Numbered from the stretch's first letter, positions 17,582 through 27,619 are shown. The stretch is 64,000 nt of DNA from Hyphomicrobiales bacterium (GCA_900467185.1 UBPA01000003.1:744001-808000); one strand, 5' to 3'. Program-made: numbers and translations. Notes: generated from the letters alone by a model not told the origin.

Positions 17582-18700
17582 CTACACCCGCATCGGCATC
17601 AGCACATACAGCGCATCTTCACCGGCAAGGTCGCGCACGAGGGTGGGCGAGCCGGCATCCGCGAGCATGAAGACGGCTTCCGTGCCCGAAAGCTGAGCCG
17701 TGATGTCGAGGAGATATTTGGCGTTGAAGCCGATCTCGAGCGGGTCGTTGTCGTAGCCGACCGGCAGCTCTTCCGTCGCGCTGCCGCTGTCGGGATTGTT
17801 CACGGTCAGCGTCAGCTGCCCGTCGGCCAGCGCCAGCTTGACGGCGCGGCCGCGCTCGGAGGAAATCGTGGAGACGCGATCCACCGCCTGCGCGAAGGAC
17901 TGGCAGTCGATCCGCAGCTCCTTTTCGTTGTTGGCCGGGATGACGCGCTGGTAATCCGGGAAGGTGCCGTCGATCAGCTTCGACGTCATGACGATCGAGC
18001 CGATGCTCATGCGGATCTTGGCGTCGGAGATTTCCAGCGTCACCATCGCGTCCGGCTGGTCTACCAGCTTCTGCAGCTCGCCCACCGTCTTGCGGGGAAT
18101 GATGATGCCCGGCATGCCTTCCGAGCCGGACGGCGCTTCCAGGTCGGCGCGCGCGAGGCGGTGGCCGTCGGTCGCCACGGCGCGCAGCTTCAGGTCGCCC
18201 TTGCTCTCGATCGTGTGGATATAGATGCCGTTCAGATAATAGCGCGTCTCCTCCGTCGAGATCGCGAACTGGGTGCGATCGATCAACATCTTCAGATCGG
18301 TCGCCTTCATGGTGAACTTGTGCGTGAAGGTACCGGCGTTCAGATCCGGAAAATCCGACTGCGGCAGGCACTGGAGCGAGAATTTCGACCGGCCGGAGGC
18401 AACGGTCATGGCCGTGCCCTCGGCATTGGTCGAAAGCCGCACTTCCGAACCGTCCGAGAGCTTGCGCACGATATCGTAGAGAAGATGGGCCGGCACGGTG
18501 GTGGCGCCCGGCTGCTCGACCTGGGCGGGCGTCGCCTCGGTGATCTCGAGATCGAGGTCCGTCGCCTTCATGTCGAGGCTTTCGCCGTCGGCCCGCAGCA
18601 GCACGTTCGACAGGATCGGAATGGTGTTCCGGCGCTCGACGACCCGGTGGACATGGTTCAGCGATTTGAGAAGATTGGACCGCTCGATCGTAATGCGCAT
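17582..18700 (-). CDS. dnaN: DNA polymerase III beta sliding clamp
   Basis: This is the replication processivity clamp, 372 residues from MRITIERSNLLKSLNHVHRV, which is the correct conserved start. An in-frame upstream ATG at 18769 would add a non-conserved tail. Clamp segments include TIPILSNVLLRADG, RYYLNGIYIH and the C-terminal ALYVLMPMRV. There is no dnaA or recF nearby, so this is not an origin-type neighbourhood, as is usual in Rhizobiales. It is divergent from rsmI, with 230 bases between. Confidence 0.98.
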   Translation of the reverse strand: MRITIERSNLLKSLNHVHRVVERRNTIPILSNVLLRADGESLDMKATDLDLEITEATPAQVEQPGATTVPAHLLYDIVRKLSDGSEVRLSTNAEGTAMTVASGRSKFSLQCLPQSDFPDLNAGTFTHKFTMKATDLKMLIDRTQFAISTEETRYYLNGIYIHTIESKGDLKLRAVATDGHRLARADLEAPSGSEGMPGIIIPRKTVGELQKLVDQPDAMVTLEISDAKIRMSIGSIVMTSKLIDGTFPDYQRVIPANNEKELRIDCQSFAQAVDRVSTISSERGRAVKLALADGQLTLTVNNPDSGSATEELPVGYDNDPLEIGFNAKYLLDITAQLSGTEAVFMLADAGSPTLVRDLAGEDALYVLMPMRV

Positions 18701-18931
18701 GTGATGCTGTCGCTTTCCATCAGGACCGGAAGACGCCTCCCGGCTTGAACTCTTGAACGCCTCGGCCACCGGGCCGCGGGCGGCCGAAGGGCGGCGTGGA
18801 TATGGACGCGCAAAATGGCACTACACTGTGGCGAAGTGCAAGGCCCAAGCCTGCCCTGAAGCCGAACTACCCACCATTATCGTTCGGCGCACCGGCTTGC
18901 AGGCAGGAGCCGGCTCGCCCATAAAGACGGC

Positions 18932-19864
18932 ATGAAGGACAAGACAACAGAACGGGATGCCGCGCCGGACGCCGGCGCACGGCCGCGCAGCTACCGCGTC
19001 CACGACACGATCGTGGAGGCACGGCCGATCGAGCCGGCGCTCTATCTGGTGGCGACGCCCATCGGCAATCTCGGCGACATCACCCTGCGGGCGCTGGAAA
19101 CGCTCGCCGGCGCCGACGTGCTCGCCTGCGAGGACACCCGCGTTACCCGCGTTCTGCTGGATCGCTACGGCATCGCCAACCGGCCCTATGCCTATCACGA
19201 GCACAATGCCAACGAGGCAGGGCCCCGGCTGATCGCCGCGCTCGATGCCGGCCGTTCGGTCGCGCTCGTCTCGGATGCCGGCACGCCGCTCGTCTCGGAT
19301 CCCGGCTACCGCCTCGCGCAGACGGCCATTGCGGCCGGGCATCGGGTCGTGCCGCTCCCCGGCCCTTCCGCGCCGCTTGCCGCCCTCGTCGGCTCCGGAC
19401 TCTCCAACGACGCCTTCCTGTTCGCCGGCTTCCTACCCTCCAAGGACAAGGCGCGACGCGACAGGCTGGCGGAACTCGCCCGCGTGCCGGCGACGCTTAT
19501 CTTCTTCGAATCCCCCCACCGGATCGGCGCGACGCTGGTGGGCGCGGCGGACACGCTCGGGCGGGAGCGCCCCGCCGTCGTCTGTCGCGAACTGACCAAG
19601 ACCTACGAGGAATTCCGACGCGGGACGCTGGGGTCGCTGGCCGATCATTATGGTGGCGATATCGTCGTGAAGGGCGAGATCGTGCTGGTCATCGGTCCGC
19701 CGCCGGAAGAGGCGGCACCGGACGCGCGCGATGTCGATGCGCTGCTGACGCGACTGTCGGCCGAGATGCCGGCCGGCAAGGCGGCGACCGAGGCGGCGAA
19801 AGTGACGGGCCTCAACCGGCGCACGCTCTACGACCGGCTTTTGGCACTGAAGGATGCGCCGTGA
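18932..19864 (+). CDS. rsmI: 16S rRNA (cytidine-1402-2'-O)-methyltransferase
   Basis: The 310-residue tetrapyrrole-methylase-fold enzyme carries the RsmI signatures [45 protein letters not shown] and [12 protein letters not shown]. It 2'-O-methylates C1402 in the ribosomal decoding centre. The first 35 residues before the conserved core are charged and less conserved. The stop overlaps the start of yraN by four bases (GTGA), the usual rsmI–yraN pair. Confidence 0.97.
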   Translation: MKDKTTERDAAPDAGARPRSYRVHDTIVEARPIEPALYLVATPIGNLGDITLRALETLAGADVLACEDTRVTRVLLDRYGIANRPYAYHEHNANEAGPRLIAALDAGRSVALVSDAGTPLVSDPGYRLAQTAIAAGHRVVPLPGPSAPLAALVGSGLSNDAFLFAGFLPSKDKARRDRLAELARVPATLIFFESPHRIGATLVGAADTLGRERPAVVCRELTKTYEEFRRGTLGSLADHYGGDIVVKGEIVLVIGPPPEEAAPDARDVDALLTRLSAEMPAGKAATEAAKVTGLNRRTLYDRLLALKDAP

Positions 19865-20226
19865 CGGGAGCAACCGACCCGCTGCGCCTGAAAGCCGTGC
19901 GCCGGGGCGCCCTTGCGGAGTATCTCGCCGCCGTGGCGCTTATGCTGCGCGGCTACCGGATCGTTGCCTTTCGCCATCGCACGAAACTCGGGGAAATCGA
20001 CATCATCGCCCGGCGCGGCGACCTTGTCGCATGCGTCGAGGTAAAGGCCCGCGCAACGGTCGATGCCGCCGTCTTTGCAGTCAGCGACCATTCGAAGGCG
20101 CGCATTCGCCGGACGAGCGACCTCTGGCGTCAGAAGCAGGGCGACGCCGACCGGCTTTCCATCCGCTACGACATCATGGCCGTGCGGCCCTGGCGATGGC
20201 CGGTCCACATCGAGGATGCGTTCTAG
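19861..20226 (+). CDS. YraN/UPF0102 family endonuclease-like protein
   Basis: The 121-residue protein starts with GTG inside the rsmI stop. It has the restriction-endonuclease-like core of UPF0102: [42 protein letters not shown] (the D-ExK catalytic pattern) and [21 protein letters not shown]. The family function is not established, and a role in DNA processing is suggested by fold. Translational coupling with rsmI is conserved across bacteria. Confidence 0.93.
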   Translation: MTGATDPLRLKAVRRGALAEYLAAVALMLRGYRIVAFRHRTKLGEIDIIARRGDLVACVEVKARATVDAAVFAVSDHSKARIRRTSDLWRQKQGDADRLSIRYDIMAVRPWRWPVHIEDAF

Positions 20227-20253
20227 CCGGGCCCTTTGAGTCTTGGGAAACGC

Positions 20254-20517
20254 TTAGTGATGCCGGATGGTTACGGTGTTTTCGACGAGATGGACGCCGA
20301 TGACGGACGCTGCCGCCTGCTCGACGCAGCCCACCTCCGCCTCGTTGGCAACGGAGCCGGAGAGAATGATGGTTCGCCCGATGGCCGTGACGTTGAGGTG
20401 CGTCGTATCCACAAGCGCGACATACTGGATATAGCGGGCAACCTTGCCCGCGAGGTCGTCGTCCCGCAGGTGCGGCTCGTCGTCGCGTCGGCAGAAGATC
20501 TGCTTGTCCATCGGCAT
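20254..20517 (-). CDS. BON domain protein
   Basis: Starting at MPMDKQIFCRRDDEPHLRDD (ATG at 20517 after GAGGGA) gives 87 residues. Most of it is one BON domain with the conserved glycine pattern: VALVDTTHLNVTAIGRTIIL, then SGSVANEAEVGCVEQAA and GVHLVENTVTI. BON domains are thought to bind phospholipid membranes. There is no signal peptide. It is convergent with yraN with only 27 bases between. A longer in-frame extension to 20919 crosses the intergenic region and is not supported. Confidence 0.8.
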   Translation of the reverse strand: MPMDKQIFCRRDDEPHLRDDDLAGKVARYIQYVALVDTTHLNVTAIGRTIILSGSVANEAEVGCVEQAAASVIGVHLVENTVTIRHH

Positions 20518-20713
20518 GCCTGCATCCCTCGTTGCTTGCCGGCCGCATGTCGCCTTTGGCCCTATAAGAGCCTCATGCCGATCAGCGTTCGGATCACGAG
20601 CAAACGCGGGGTCTTGCCGGAATGTTCCATCGGTGCGAACGCCTGCCGCCGACTGGGGCCCAAAGCATTTAGCGATCTGCTGCGCGCTTTTGCGCGACAT
20701 GCTCCAAGAGACC

Positions 20714-20986
20714 TCAAGAGACCGGTGGGCGGCTCTCATCGACGTGAATATAGGCCTCCACCGCAGCGGCGATGAAGTCCTCGCGGGCGTAGTCGGCGGG
20801 TTGCTCTCCGTTGAGAACATAGCGGCACATCCGGATGGCGGCCTTGTAGGCGGCGCCCTCATGGGTCGGCCATCTGTCGAGCAGAACTTCCGCCGCCTCC
20901 CGCGTGTTGCGAACGACACTGTAGTCCCCGATGCCGTCCAGTTCGAGCAGAACCGGTTGCCGCCACCATTTTTCGCTGACCGCCAT
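20714..20986 (-). CDS. DUF982 domain protein
   Basis: Starting at MAVSEKWWRQPVLLELDG (ATG at 20986 behind AGGGA) gives 90 residues. The pattern WPTHEGAAYKAAIRMCRYVL, followed by DFIAAAVEAYIHV, is the DUF982 signature found almost only in Rhizobiales, often in several copies per genome. The function is unknown. It is divergent from the AEC transporter. Confidence 0.88.
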   Translation of the reverse strand: MAVSEKWWRQPVLLELDGIGDYSVVRNTREAAEVLLDRWPTHEGAAYKAAIRMCRYVLNGEQPADYAREDFIAAAVEAYIHVDESRPPVS

Positions 20987-21117
20987 GTCCAATCCCTTCA
21001 TTGCGGGTGACCGGCCGGCAATATGACAGTCGAGGCTTACGCTAGCATTGCGTCGCAAACGGAAAGGTTGCGAAACGCGTGCAAAGCAGTCTATGCGATA
21101 GAGGCACGGAGTGTCTC

Positions 21118-22062
21118 ATGTCCGACGTCCTGATCAATGTCCTCCCCCTCTTCGTTCTGATCTTTGCCGGCTGGCTGATCGTGCGCACCGGCTATCTGAA
21201 GCCGGCCGTCGGCGATGCACTCGGCGACTTCGTCTTCAAGGTTTCCGTGCCCATCCTGCTGTTTCGCACCATCGCGACGGCGGATTTCACCGGGGGCTCG
21301 CCGTGGCCGCTGTGGGTCGCCTATTTCTCCGGCGTCGCGGTCGTCTGGACGCTCGGCCATCTCGTCGCCACGCTCGGCTTCGGGCGGGACCGGCGCATCG
21401 GCGTCCTCGCCGGGGTCTCCTCGGCCTTTGCCAACACGATCTTCATCGGCCTGCCGCTGGTCTCGCGCAATGTCGGCGATGCCGGTATCGTTGCGCTGTC
21501 CATCCTCATTTCGGTCCATCTTCCGGTGATGATGATCACCGGTACGATCCTCATGGAGCGGGCGGAGCGCAAGACCAATGGCGGCGTGGCGCAGAGCCCG
21601 CTGGCGCTCGCCCGCGGCATCCTGCGGAACCTCGTGCGCAACCCGCTGGTGATCGGGCTCGTCTGCGGCGCGCTGATGCATGTGGCCAACCTGCCGCTGT
21701 CGGGACCGCTCCGGATCGCCATCGACCAGACCGCCGCCGTCGCCGGCCCGGCCGCGCTGATCTCGATCGGGATGGCGCTCGACAAGTACGGCCTCTCGGG
21801 CAATCTCGGCCTTGCCGCCTTCACCAGCGCGCTGAAGCTCGTGGTGCTGCCCGCCTGTGTTTTCGCTGCCAGCCATCTGCTTGGGCTGGATCGCGACTGG
21901 ACGGCAGCGCTGGTGCTGACCTCCGCCGTCCCCACCGGGGTCAATGCCTGGCTGATCGCCAACCACTTCAATGTCGGCCACGGCCTTGCATCCTCGACCA
22001 TCACGCTGACCACGGCGTTCGGCGTCGTCACCGTCTCCGCCTGGGCCTACGTGCTTCTCTGA
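21118..22062 (+). CDS. AEC (auxin efflux carrier) family transporter
   Basis: The 314-residue membrane protein starts at MSDVLINVLPLFVLIFAGW behind CACGGAG. About ten hydrophobic helices in two halves fit the AEC/bile-acid–arsenite-like fold. VSVPILLFRTIATADF and FANTIFIGLPLV in the first half and GPAALISIGMALDKYGL and VPTGVNAWLIANHF in the second half are typical. Bacterial members export or import small organic acids such as malonate or malate, and the substrate cannot be predicted here. It ends at the hairpin 22097–22118. Confidence 0.9.
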   Translation: MSDVLINVLPLFVLIFAGWLIVRTGYLKPAVGDALGDFVFKVSVPILLFRTIATADFTGGSPWPLWVAYFSGVAVVWTLGHLVATLGFGRDRRIGVLAGVSSAFANTIFIGLPLVSRNVGDAGIVALSILISVHLPVMMITGTILMERAERKTNGGVAQSPLALARGILRNLVRNPLVIGLVCGALMHVANLPLSGPLRIAIDQTAAVAGPAALISIGMALDKYGLSGNLGLAAFTSALKLVVLPACVFAASHLLGLDRDWTAALVLTSAVPTGVNAWLIANHFNVGHGLASSTITLTTAFGVVTVSAWAYVLL

Positions 22063-22096
22063 CGCCACCGCAGACGCCTTCCTTCGCGACGTGAAA

Positions 22097-22118
22097 AAGC
22101 CCGGCGCGAGCCGGGCTT
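22097..22118. terminator. Bidirectional terminator between AEC transporter and cycM
   Basis: AAGCCCGGC (22097–22105) and GCCGGGCTT (22110–22118) pair perfectly around a GCGA tetraloop. On the minus strand the stem is followed by TTTTTCACG, which terminates cycM. On the plus strand it follows the transporter by 35 bases. Confidence 0.85.
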
Positions 22119-22148
22119 CGATAGGGGCTGCCTTTGGAAGGAACCGGC

Positions 22149-22805
22149 TTACTTCGCCGGTTCAGCAGGTGCCGGTGCAGTGGGTGCCGGTGCGGCAGGT
22201 GCGGCACCTTCCGCAGGGGCCGCCGGTGCGGCGCCCTCGGCCGGCGCGGCGGATGCGGAGGCGGCGGGAAGGGCGACCGGTGCATCGGCCTGGCCACGCA
22301 GCCAGGCGATGAGATTTGCGCGCTCATCCGGCTTCTTCACGCCGGCAAAACCCATGGCGGTGCCGGGCACATGCTTCTTCGGCGCCTCGACGAAATAGCT
22401 GAGGTGGTCGTAGGTCCAGGTCTTGTTGGCTTCGGCGAAGGTCTTCATGCCGGCCGAATAGGCGAAGCCCTCGTGCGAGGCGATCGGCCGTTCGACCACA
22501 CCCCAAAGATTGGGACCGACCTTGTTCGGCCCGCCCTTCTCGATGGTGTGACAGGCGGCACACTTCTTGAACACCGCTTCGCCGGCACTCGCATCGGCGC
22601 TGGCCAGCAGCGGCTTGATGTCGACCTCGACCTCGGCTGCAGCACCCGCTCCCGCTTCGCCCGTCGTCTCCTCGGCGATGATGGCGAAGCCCGGCTTTTC
22701 CGGCGCTTCCGAATGGAAAATGCCCTCGGAGGCGATCGATACGGACATCAGCACGAAGACCGTTCCGAGAAAGGCTCCCACGGCCATATTTACATGCGAG
22801 TTCAT
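22149..22805 (-). CDS. cycM: Membrane-anchored c-type cytochrome (CycM-like)
   Basis: ATG at 22805 follows a strong GGGGAGG site and gives 218 residues. An N-terminal uncleaved helix (residues 5–27) anchors it to the membrane. A class I cytochrome c domain follows, with the heme site [13 protein letters not shown] and axial Met in GTAMGFAGV. The C-terminus is an Ala/Pro-rich tail with the repeat PAEGAAPAA. CycM proteins carry electrons from the bc1 complex to terminal oxidases. Its position before kdsB and pheA matches Sinorhizobium. Confidence 0.9.
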   Translation of the reverse strand: MNSHVNMAVGAFLGTVFVLMSVSIASEGIFHSEAPEKPGFAIIAEETTGEAGAGAAAEVEVDIKPLLASADASAGEAVFKKCAACHTIEKGGPNKVGPNLWGVVERPIASHEGFAYSAGMKTFAEANKTWTYDHLSYFVEAPKKHVPGTAMGFAGVKKPDERANLIAWLRGQADAPVALPAASASAAPAEGAAPAAPAEGAAPAAPAPTAPAPAEPAK

Positions 22806-22985
22806 CAACACACCTCCCCTTGCGTCCGGCTTCAAGCTTATGCGCGCGCCGCCGATATGAACAATCTGCCCCGGCACCTTGAAATCGCGCGGAAGCTATG
22901 TCTTTTGACCGAGCGTTGCAACAGCGATATCCGTGCCGGACGAACCACTTCTGGCACTTTTCGCGTGCGTTTTGAAGGGCTCGGC

Positions 22986-23750
22986 ATGAAAAGCGACAAT
23001 TTGGCCAGAACACTCGTGCTGATCCCGGCGCGAATGGCCTCCACGCGGCTTCCCGGCAAGCCGCTGGCCGACATTTGCGGGCTGCCGATGATCGTTCAGG
23101 TGGCGCTCCGCGCACGTGACGCGGCGGTCGGACGCATCGTCGTCGCCGTCGATCACCCCGACACGTTCGACGCCGTGACGGCTGCCGGTTTCGAGGCCGT
23201 GATGACGCGCACCGACCATCCGTCCGGCTCCGACCGCATCTACGAGGCCCTGACCCTGTGCGACCCCGACGGCCTGGTCGAGACCGTCATCAACGTGCAG
23301 GGCGACCTGCCGACGATCGAGCCGGAGACCATCCGCGCAGCCCTGCGGCCGCTCGACGATCCGGCCGTGGACATCGCGACGCTGACCGTCGAGATCGTGC
23401 ACGAGGCGGAGAAGACCAACCCCAACGTCGTCAAGGTCGTCGGTGCGCCGCTGTCGGACAGCCGCCTGCGGGCGCTCTATTTCACCCGCGCGACCGCGCC
23501 GCACGGGGCGGGGCCGCTCTATCACCATATCGGCCTTTACGCCTATCGCCGCGCCGCCCTCGAGCGGTTCGTCGCCCTGCCGCCCTCGACGCTCGAAAGG
23601 CGCGAATCGCTCGAACAGCTGCGGGCGCTGGAAGCGGGCATGCGCATCGACGTGGAAATCGTCAGCTCCATTCCGCTCGGCGTCGATACGCCTGAGGATC
23701 TGGAGGCCGCAAGGCGGCTGCTATCGACCCGCACCGGAGCCGCATCATGA
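22986..23750 (+). CDS. kdsB: 3-deoxy-manno-octulosonate cytidylyltransferase
   Basis: KdsB activates Kdo to CMP-Kdo for lipopolysaccharide core synthesis. Starting at [20 protein letters not shown] (ATG at 22986, AAGGG upstream) gives 254 residues. Signature segments are [44 protein letters not shown] and [12 protein letters not shown]. It overlaps pheA by four bases (ATGA) and is divergent from cycM. Confidence 0.97.
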   Translation: MKSDNLARTLVLIPARMASTRLPGKPLADICGLPMIVQVALRARDAAVGRIVVAVDHPDTFDAVTAAGFEAVMTRTDHPSGSDRIYEALTLCDPDGLVETVINVQGDLPTIEPETIRAALRPLDDPAVDIATLTVEIVHEAEKTNPNVVKVVGAPLSDSRLRALYFTRATAPHGAGPLYHHIGLYAYRRAALERFVALPPSTLERRESLEQLRALEAGMRIDVEIVSSIPLGVDTPEDLEAARRLLSTRTGAAS

Positions 23751-24601
23751 TGCCCGTCACGAACCGCATCTCCTTCCAGGGCGATTACGGCGCCAATTCC
23801 GACATGGCCTGCCGGGACATGTTCCCGACGATGGATCCCCTGCCCTGCCAGACCTTCGAGGATGCGTTTCTCGCCGTCGAGAACGGCGAGGCGGATCTTG
23901 CGATGATCCCGATCGAAAACACGATCGCCGGCCGCGTCGCCGATATCCACCATCTCCTGCCCGAATCGCGCCTGCACATCATCGGCGAATATTTCATGCC
24001 GATCCGCTTCCAGCTGATGGTGCTGCCGGGCGTGTCGCGCAGCGAGATCCGCACGGTGCACAGCCACATCCATGCGCTCGGCCAATGCCGCAAGATCGTG
24101 CGCGCCAACGGCTGGAAGCCGGTCGTGGCCGGCGATACCGCAGGTGCCGCCAAGCTCGTGTCCGAGACCGGCGACCGCTCGATGGCCGCCCTTGCGCCAC
24201 GGCTGGCGGCAGACCTCTACACGCTCGACATCGTTGCCGAGAACGTCGAGGATACCGAAAACAACGTGACACGCTTCGTCGTGCTTTCGCGCGACGAGAA
24301 GCCGATCCGGCGCGATGCGGCGAGCGACCTCATCGTCACCACCTTCGTCTTCAATGTCCGCAACATCCCGGCCGCGCTCTACAAGGCGCTGGGCGGCTTT
24401 GCCACGAACGGCATCAACATGACGAAGCTGGAGAGCTACCAGATCGGCGGCAAGTTCATCGCGACGCAGTTCTACGCCGATATCGACGGGCATCCCGACG
24501 ACGCGAACGTCAAGCGGGCGCTGGAGGAGCTGCGGTTCTTTTCCGAGAAAGTCCGCATCCTCGGCTCCTACCCGGCGCACCCGATGCGGCGCGTGTTATA
24601 A
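23747..24601 (+). CDS. pheA: Prephenate dehydratase
   Basis: This converts prephenate to phenylpyruvate in phenylalanine synthesis. The 284-residue monofunctional enzyme has the two-lobed dehydratase domain starting [16 protein letters not shown], with the catalytic [10 protein letters not shown] (TRF motif). A C-terminal ACT domain ([20 protein letters not shown], then [10 protein letters not shown]) is for allosteric phenylalanine binding. It has no chorismate mutase domain. It is translationally coupled to kdsB. Confidence 0.97.
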   Translation: MMPVTNRISFQGDYGANSDMACRDMFPTMDPLPCQTFEDAFLAVENGEADLAMIPIENTIAGRVADIHHLLPESRLHIIGEYFMPIRFQLMVLPGVSRSEIRTVHSHIHALGQCRKIVRANGWKPVVAGDTAGAAKLVSETGDRSMAALAPRLAADLYTLDIVAENVEDTENNVTRFVVLSRDEKPIRRDAASDLIVTTFVFNVRNIPAALYKALGGFATNGINMTKLESYQIGGKFIATQFYADIDGHPDDANVKRALEELRFFSEKVRILGSYPAHPMRRVL

Positions 24602-24607
24602 AAGTCG

Positions 24608-24637
24608 CGCCCCTGCGAAATCCTTCGCGCAGGGGCG
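24608..24637 (+). terminator. GC-rich hairpin after pheA
   Basis: CGCCCCTGCG (24608–24617) pairs perfectly with CGCAGGGGCG (24628–24637) across a 10-base loop. It starts seven bases after the pheA stop. There is no T-tract, so termination may be weak or need Rho. Confidence 0.55.
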
Positions 24638-24775
24638 GACGGACCGAAAATGTGGGGTAGTGTTTATCGCGCGAAAGTGATTGCGTACGGCAAAGAGGTG
24701 ACTGATTTGCGGCGATGCCGCGCGCGCCTCTCGTTTCGACAGCCGCGGGACGGCGGCATCCGGAGGACGCCTACC

Positions 24776-25837
24776 ATGATCATCAGAACGCTTTTTCTTG
24801 CCTCGACGGCAGCTCTTTCCATCACCGCCGGCGCGAAGGCCGCCGATGCCATCGTGGCAGCAGAACCGGAAGCCATGGAATATGTCCGTGTCTGCGACGC
24901 CTTCGGCGAAGGCTTCTTCTACATTCCGGGTACGGAAACCTGCCTGAAAATCGGCGGTTACGTCCGCTTCGACAACAATGTCGGCGACAGCCCCTATGAC
25001 GGCGAAGATCAGGCCTGGTCGCCGTTTACGCGCGGGACCCTGACGCTCGATGCCCGCAGCGATACCGAATACGGCCAGCTGCGCTCCTTCATCGAGATGC
25101 GGTCGGAAGCCAGCGGCGGCGAGACGACGAGCTACATCAATTCCGGCTTCATCACGCTCGGCGGCTTCATGGCCGGCGTCAATGATTCGCGCTACGACCT
25201 GTTCCTCAATTCGGCCGGCAATATCATCAACGACGACGTCATCGACTATACCGGCAGCCGGACCAACCAGATCAGCTACCAGTGGGGCGGCGACAAGGGC
25301 TTCTCGGCCTTCATCGGCCTCGAGGAAGGCGGCGGCACCTACGACACCGGCTTCCTCGGCCGTCCGACCGAGGACTACAAGGGTGCCCATCCGCTGGCCG
25401 GCGCGCGCATCCAGGAAGACTGGGGCGGCCTGTTCGTCATCGGCGGCTATGATACGGAAGCCGATGCCTTCGGCGGCAAGATCCGCGCCGACGTCGTCTT
25501 CAACGACGTGTTCAAGATCTTCATCATGGCCGGCTACCAGTCCGACTGGGACAACGACAAGGGCATCGGCAACACCCGCCAGCGCAACTATTACGGTCCG
25601 TGGAACGGCGACTGGGCGGCCTGGGGCGGCTTCACCGCGACGGTCAACGACAAGACCTCCATCAATGGCCAGGTCGCCTATGAAGAGGACGGCACGCTCG
25701 CGACCGCCCTCAACATGGAGTACATGATCGTCGATAACTTCAAGGTGCAACCGGAATTCAACTACACCAAGTTCGACGGCGAGCGCGGCAATGGCGATGC
25801 CTTCGGCGGCACGATCCGCTTCCAGCGCGACTTCTGA
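24776..25837 (+). CDS. Alphaproteobacterial porin (Porin_2 family, Omp2b/RopA type)
   Basis: The 353-residue precursor has a signal peptide ending AGAKA, a charged stretch, then CDAFGEGFFYIPGTETCLK with two cysteines followed by IGGYVRFD, the hallmark of rhizobial and Brucella porins. The rest alternates polar and aromatic residues as amphipathic beta strands and ends in RFQRDF, with the terminal Phe needed for outer-membrane insertion. ATG at 24776 follows GGAGG. It is a trimeric general diffusion porin. It is monocistronic between hairpins at 24608 and 25869. Confidence 0.95.
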   Translation: MIIRTLFLASTAALSITAGAKAADAIVAAEPEAMEYVRVCDAFGEGFFYIPGTETCLKIGGYVRFDNNVGDSPYDGEDQAWSPFTRGTLTLDARSDTEYGQLRSFIEMRSEASGGETTSYINSGFITLGGFMAGVNDSRYDLFLNSAGNIINDDVIDYTGSRTNQISYQWGGDKGFSAFIGLEEGGGTYDTGFLGRPTEDYKGAHPLAGARIQEDWGGLFVIGGYDTEADAFGGKIRADVVFNDVFKIFIMAGYQSDWDNDKGIGNTRQRNYYGPWNGDWAAWGGFTATVNDKTSINGQVAYEEDGTLATALNMEYMIVDNFKVQPEFNYTKFDGERGNGDAFGGTIRFQRDF

Positions 25838-25868
25838 TCGCGATTTCTGACAACGGCACGACAGAAGA

Positions 25869-25890
25869 GAACCGGCGCCCGCGCCGGTTC
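25869..25890. terminator. Bidirectional terminator between porin and nudC
   Basis: GAACCGGCGC (25869–25878) pairs with GCGCCGGTTC (25881–25890) with a very tight loop. It is followed by CTATCGTTTC on the plus strand and TCTTCTG on the minus. It lies between convergent genes, 31 bases after the porin stop and 34 bases beyond the nudC stop. Confidence 0.75.
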
Positions 25891-25924
25891 CTATCGTTTC
25901 AGGCTCTTCGTTTTCGGGCGGCCG

Positions 25925-26893
25925 TCAGGCGGGCCAGTCCAGCCAGTCGCGCATCAGCTGGTGGGCGATCGCGCCCTTGGGCGGGGTGGAGGGGTGGCTC
26001 GCATCATGGCCCGTGTTGCGGGCGAGCATGGCGCGCGTTTCCTCGCGGGTGAACCAGCGGCAGTCTTCCAGTTCCAGATCGTCCATACGGATATCGCTCG
26101 ACTGCGCTTCCGCGTAGCAGCCGATCATCAGGCTGTGCGGCATGGGCCAGGGCTGCGAGGCATGGTAGCGCACGCGACCGGTGCGGATGCCGGATTCCTC
26201 CAGCGTCTCGCGGCGAACGGCATTCTCGATCGTCTCTCCCGGCTCCAGGAACCCGGCAAGGCAAGAATACATGCCTTCCGGGAAATGCGGACTGCGGCCG
26301 AGCAGGCAGAGATCGCGTGCGACGTCGATGGTCAGCATGATGACGACGGGGTCTGTGCGCGGGAACGCCAGATGGCCGCAGGCCGTGCACACCCGCCGAT
26401 ATCCGCCGCCCTTTGCGTCCATCGTGCTGCCGCACTTGCCGCAGAAGCGGTTGGAGGCGTTCCAGGCGATCAGGCTTGCCGCCTGCGCGAACTGTCCAAG
26501 AAGTTCGTCGGGCAGCATCGCCTGGCGATAGAGGCTGCGGCCGTCGGCGAGCTTGAAGGGCTCCTCCAGCGTCGCCTCCGTGCGGTTGACGGGAACGGCG
26601 ATCCGCGGCTCGCCCGACGGCAGCCGGCCGAGAAGGACGGCAGCGTCGAGATCGGGCTCGAGAGCGGCGATCTCATAGGGCGCAAACAGCGGGTCGATGA
26701 TGTTTTCGTCGTGCTTGACGACCAGCTTGCCCTCCGCGAAGGCGAAAAGATGCGCGCCTTCCGTCTTCAGCGCCTGTTCCAGGCAGTCGTCGCTTCGCTG
26801 TTCGCTCTCGCGCACGAGATGATTTTCGGCGAAGGCAACGAGCGAGCTCGGTTCGGGATGGGGTCCCTTGAGGTCGAAAATGGGATGGGTCAT
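25925..26893 (-). CDS. nudC: NAD+ diphosphatase NudC
   Basis: Nudix hydrolase that cleaves NAD(H) and removes NAD caps from RNA. Starting at MTHPIFDLKGPHPEPSS gives 322 residues, although the frame is open far upstream. A zinc ribbon (FCGKCGSTMDAK … RVCTACGHLAFPR) precedes the Nudix box GFLEPGETIENAVRRETLEE, followed by the SQPWPMPHSLM signature specific to NudC. The ATG overlaps the HIT gene's stop by four bases. Confidence 0.96.
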   Translation of the reverse strand: MTHPIFDLKGPHPEPSSLVAFAENHLVRESEQRSDDCLEQALKTEGAHLFAFAEGKLVVKHDENIIDPLFAPYEIAALEPDLDAAVLLGRLPSGEPRIAVPVNRTEATLEEPFKLADGRSLYRQAMLPDELLGQFAQAASLIAWNASNRFCGKCGSTMDAKGGGYRRVCTACGHLAFPRTDPVVIMLTIDVARDLCLLGRSPHFPEGMYSCLAGFLEPGETIENAVRRETLEESGIRTGRVRYHASQPWPMPHSLMIGCYAEAQSSDIRMDDLELEDCRWFTREETRAMLARNTGHDASHPSTPPKGAIAHQLMRDWLDWPA

Positions 26894-27297
26894 GTCAGGG
26901 ATTCCGTCAGACGGTGGATGAAATCGTCGCGCTCGGCCTTGTCCCAGGCCTCCGCCGTGCCAAAGCCCCAGATCGGGCCGGGCCAGTTCGCATCCCCTTC
27001 GGTGCGGCCGACGACATGGACGTGGAGCTGCCGGACGATATTGCCCAGGGCGCCGATATTGATCTTGGTCACCCCGGTCACCCGTTTCAGGGCCGCCGCG
27101 ACGCGGTTGGTTTCGTAGGACAGGGTCGCCTGCTCGTCGGGCGACAGATCGAACGTCTCGCTGACGGCGTTTCGCTCGGGGATCAGGATGAGCCAGGGCC
27201 AGCGGGCGTCCCGGCTCAGCCGGAGCTGGCAGAGATCGAGATGGGCCACGAGGTCGCTGTCGCGCGCCAGGCGCGGGTCGAGATCGAACGGGGTCAC
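26890..27297 (-). CDS. HIT domain protein
   Basis: The probable start is GTG at 27297, five bases after GGAGGA, giving about 135 residues. An ATG six codons upstream lacks such a site. The histidine-triad segment reads IVRQLHVHVVGR: the last two His of HxHxH are present and the first is Gln, as in several alphaproteobacterial HIT proteins. Nucleotide hydrolase or transferase activity is expected, with unknown substrate. It is coupled to nudC, and together they may handle dinucleotides. Confidence 0.88.
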   Translation of the reverse strand: MTPFDLDPRLARDSDLVAHLDLCQLRLSRDARWPWLILIPERNAVSETFDLSPDEQATLSYETNRVAAALKRVTGVTKINIGALGNIVRQLHVHVVGRTEGDANWPGPIWGFGTAEAWDKAERDDFIHRLTESLT

Positions 27298-27404
27298 GGT
27301 TCCTCCTTCCGGCATGCGTCGTCTTTTTCAGAGTTCTGACAGGGATGCCAGATTCTTCCAAGGGCCGACTTGCATTCCGGCGCGATATTGCCGATATGGA
27401 GGTC

Positions 27405-27500
27405 GGGAGGTTGGTGGTGGACGAGCCACTCGCCAACCGGGTCAGGTCCGGAAGGAAGCAGCCCCAACGAGCCCGGCACGGGTCATCGTGCCAGCCTCCC
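27405..27500 (+). ncRNA. ffs: Bacterial small SRP RNA (4.5S)
   Basis: The universally conserved SRP hairpin loop GTCAGGTCCGGAAGGAAGC lies at 27441–27459, followed by AGCCCCAACGA. The flanks pair over the length of the RNA, from GGGAGG at 27405–27410 to CCTCCC at 27495–27500. The location immediately upstream of dnaX is the usual one in alphaproteobacteria. Ends may extend a few bases on either side. Confidence 0.96.
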
Positions 27501-27619
27501 ACCCTCAGGGTCTTCGTGAGAGACCTTGAACCTTCAGACCAGCGCCGCCCGTTCGCAAGCTCGCTGCCGCGTCTAAAGCTTGCCGACTGTCCGGACAGAC
27601 GGAACCAGCGGCGGGGCGC

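Noticed and set aside
17582-18700. Replication origin near dnaN
   Set aside because: No dnaA, recF, gyrB or DnaA-box cluster is visible around dnaN.
20254-20919. Longer BON protein of 221 residues
   Set aside because: The extra N-terminal part is antisense to the DUF982 gene region and lacks BON character, while ATG 20517 has a good ribosome binding site.
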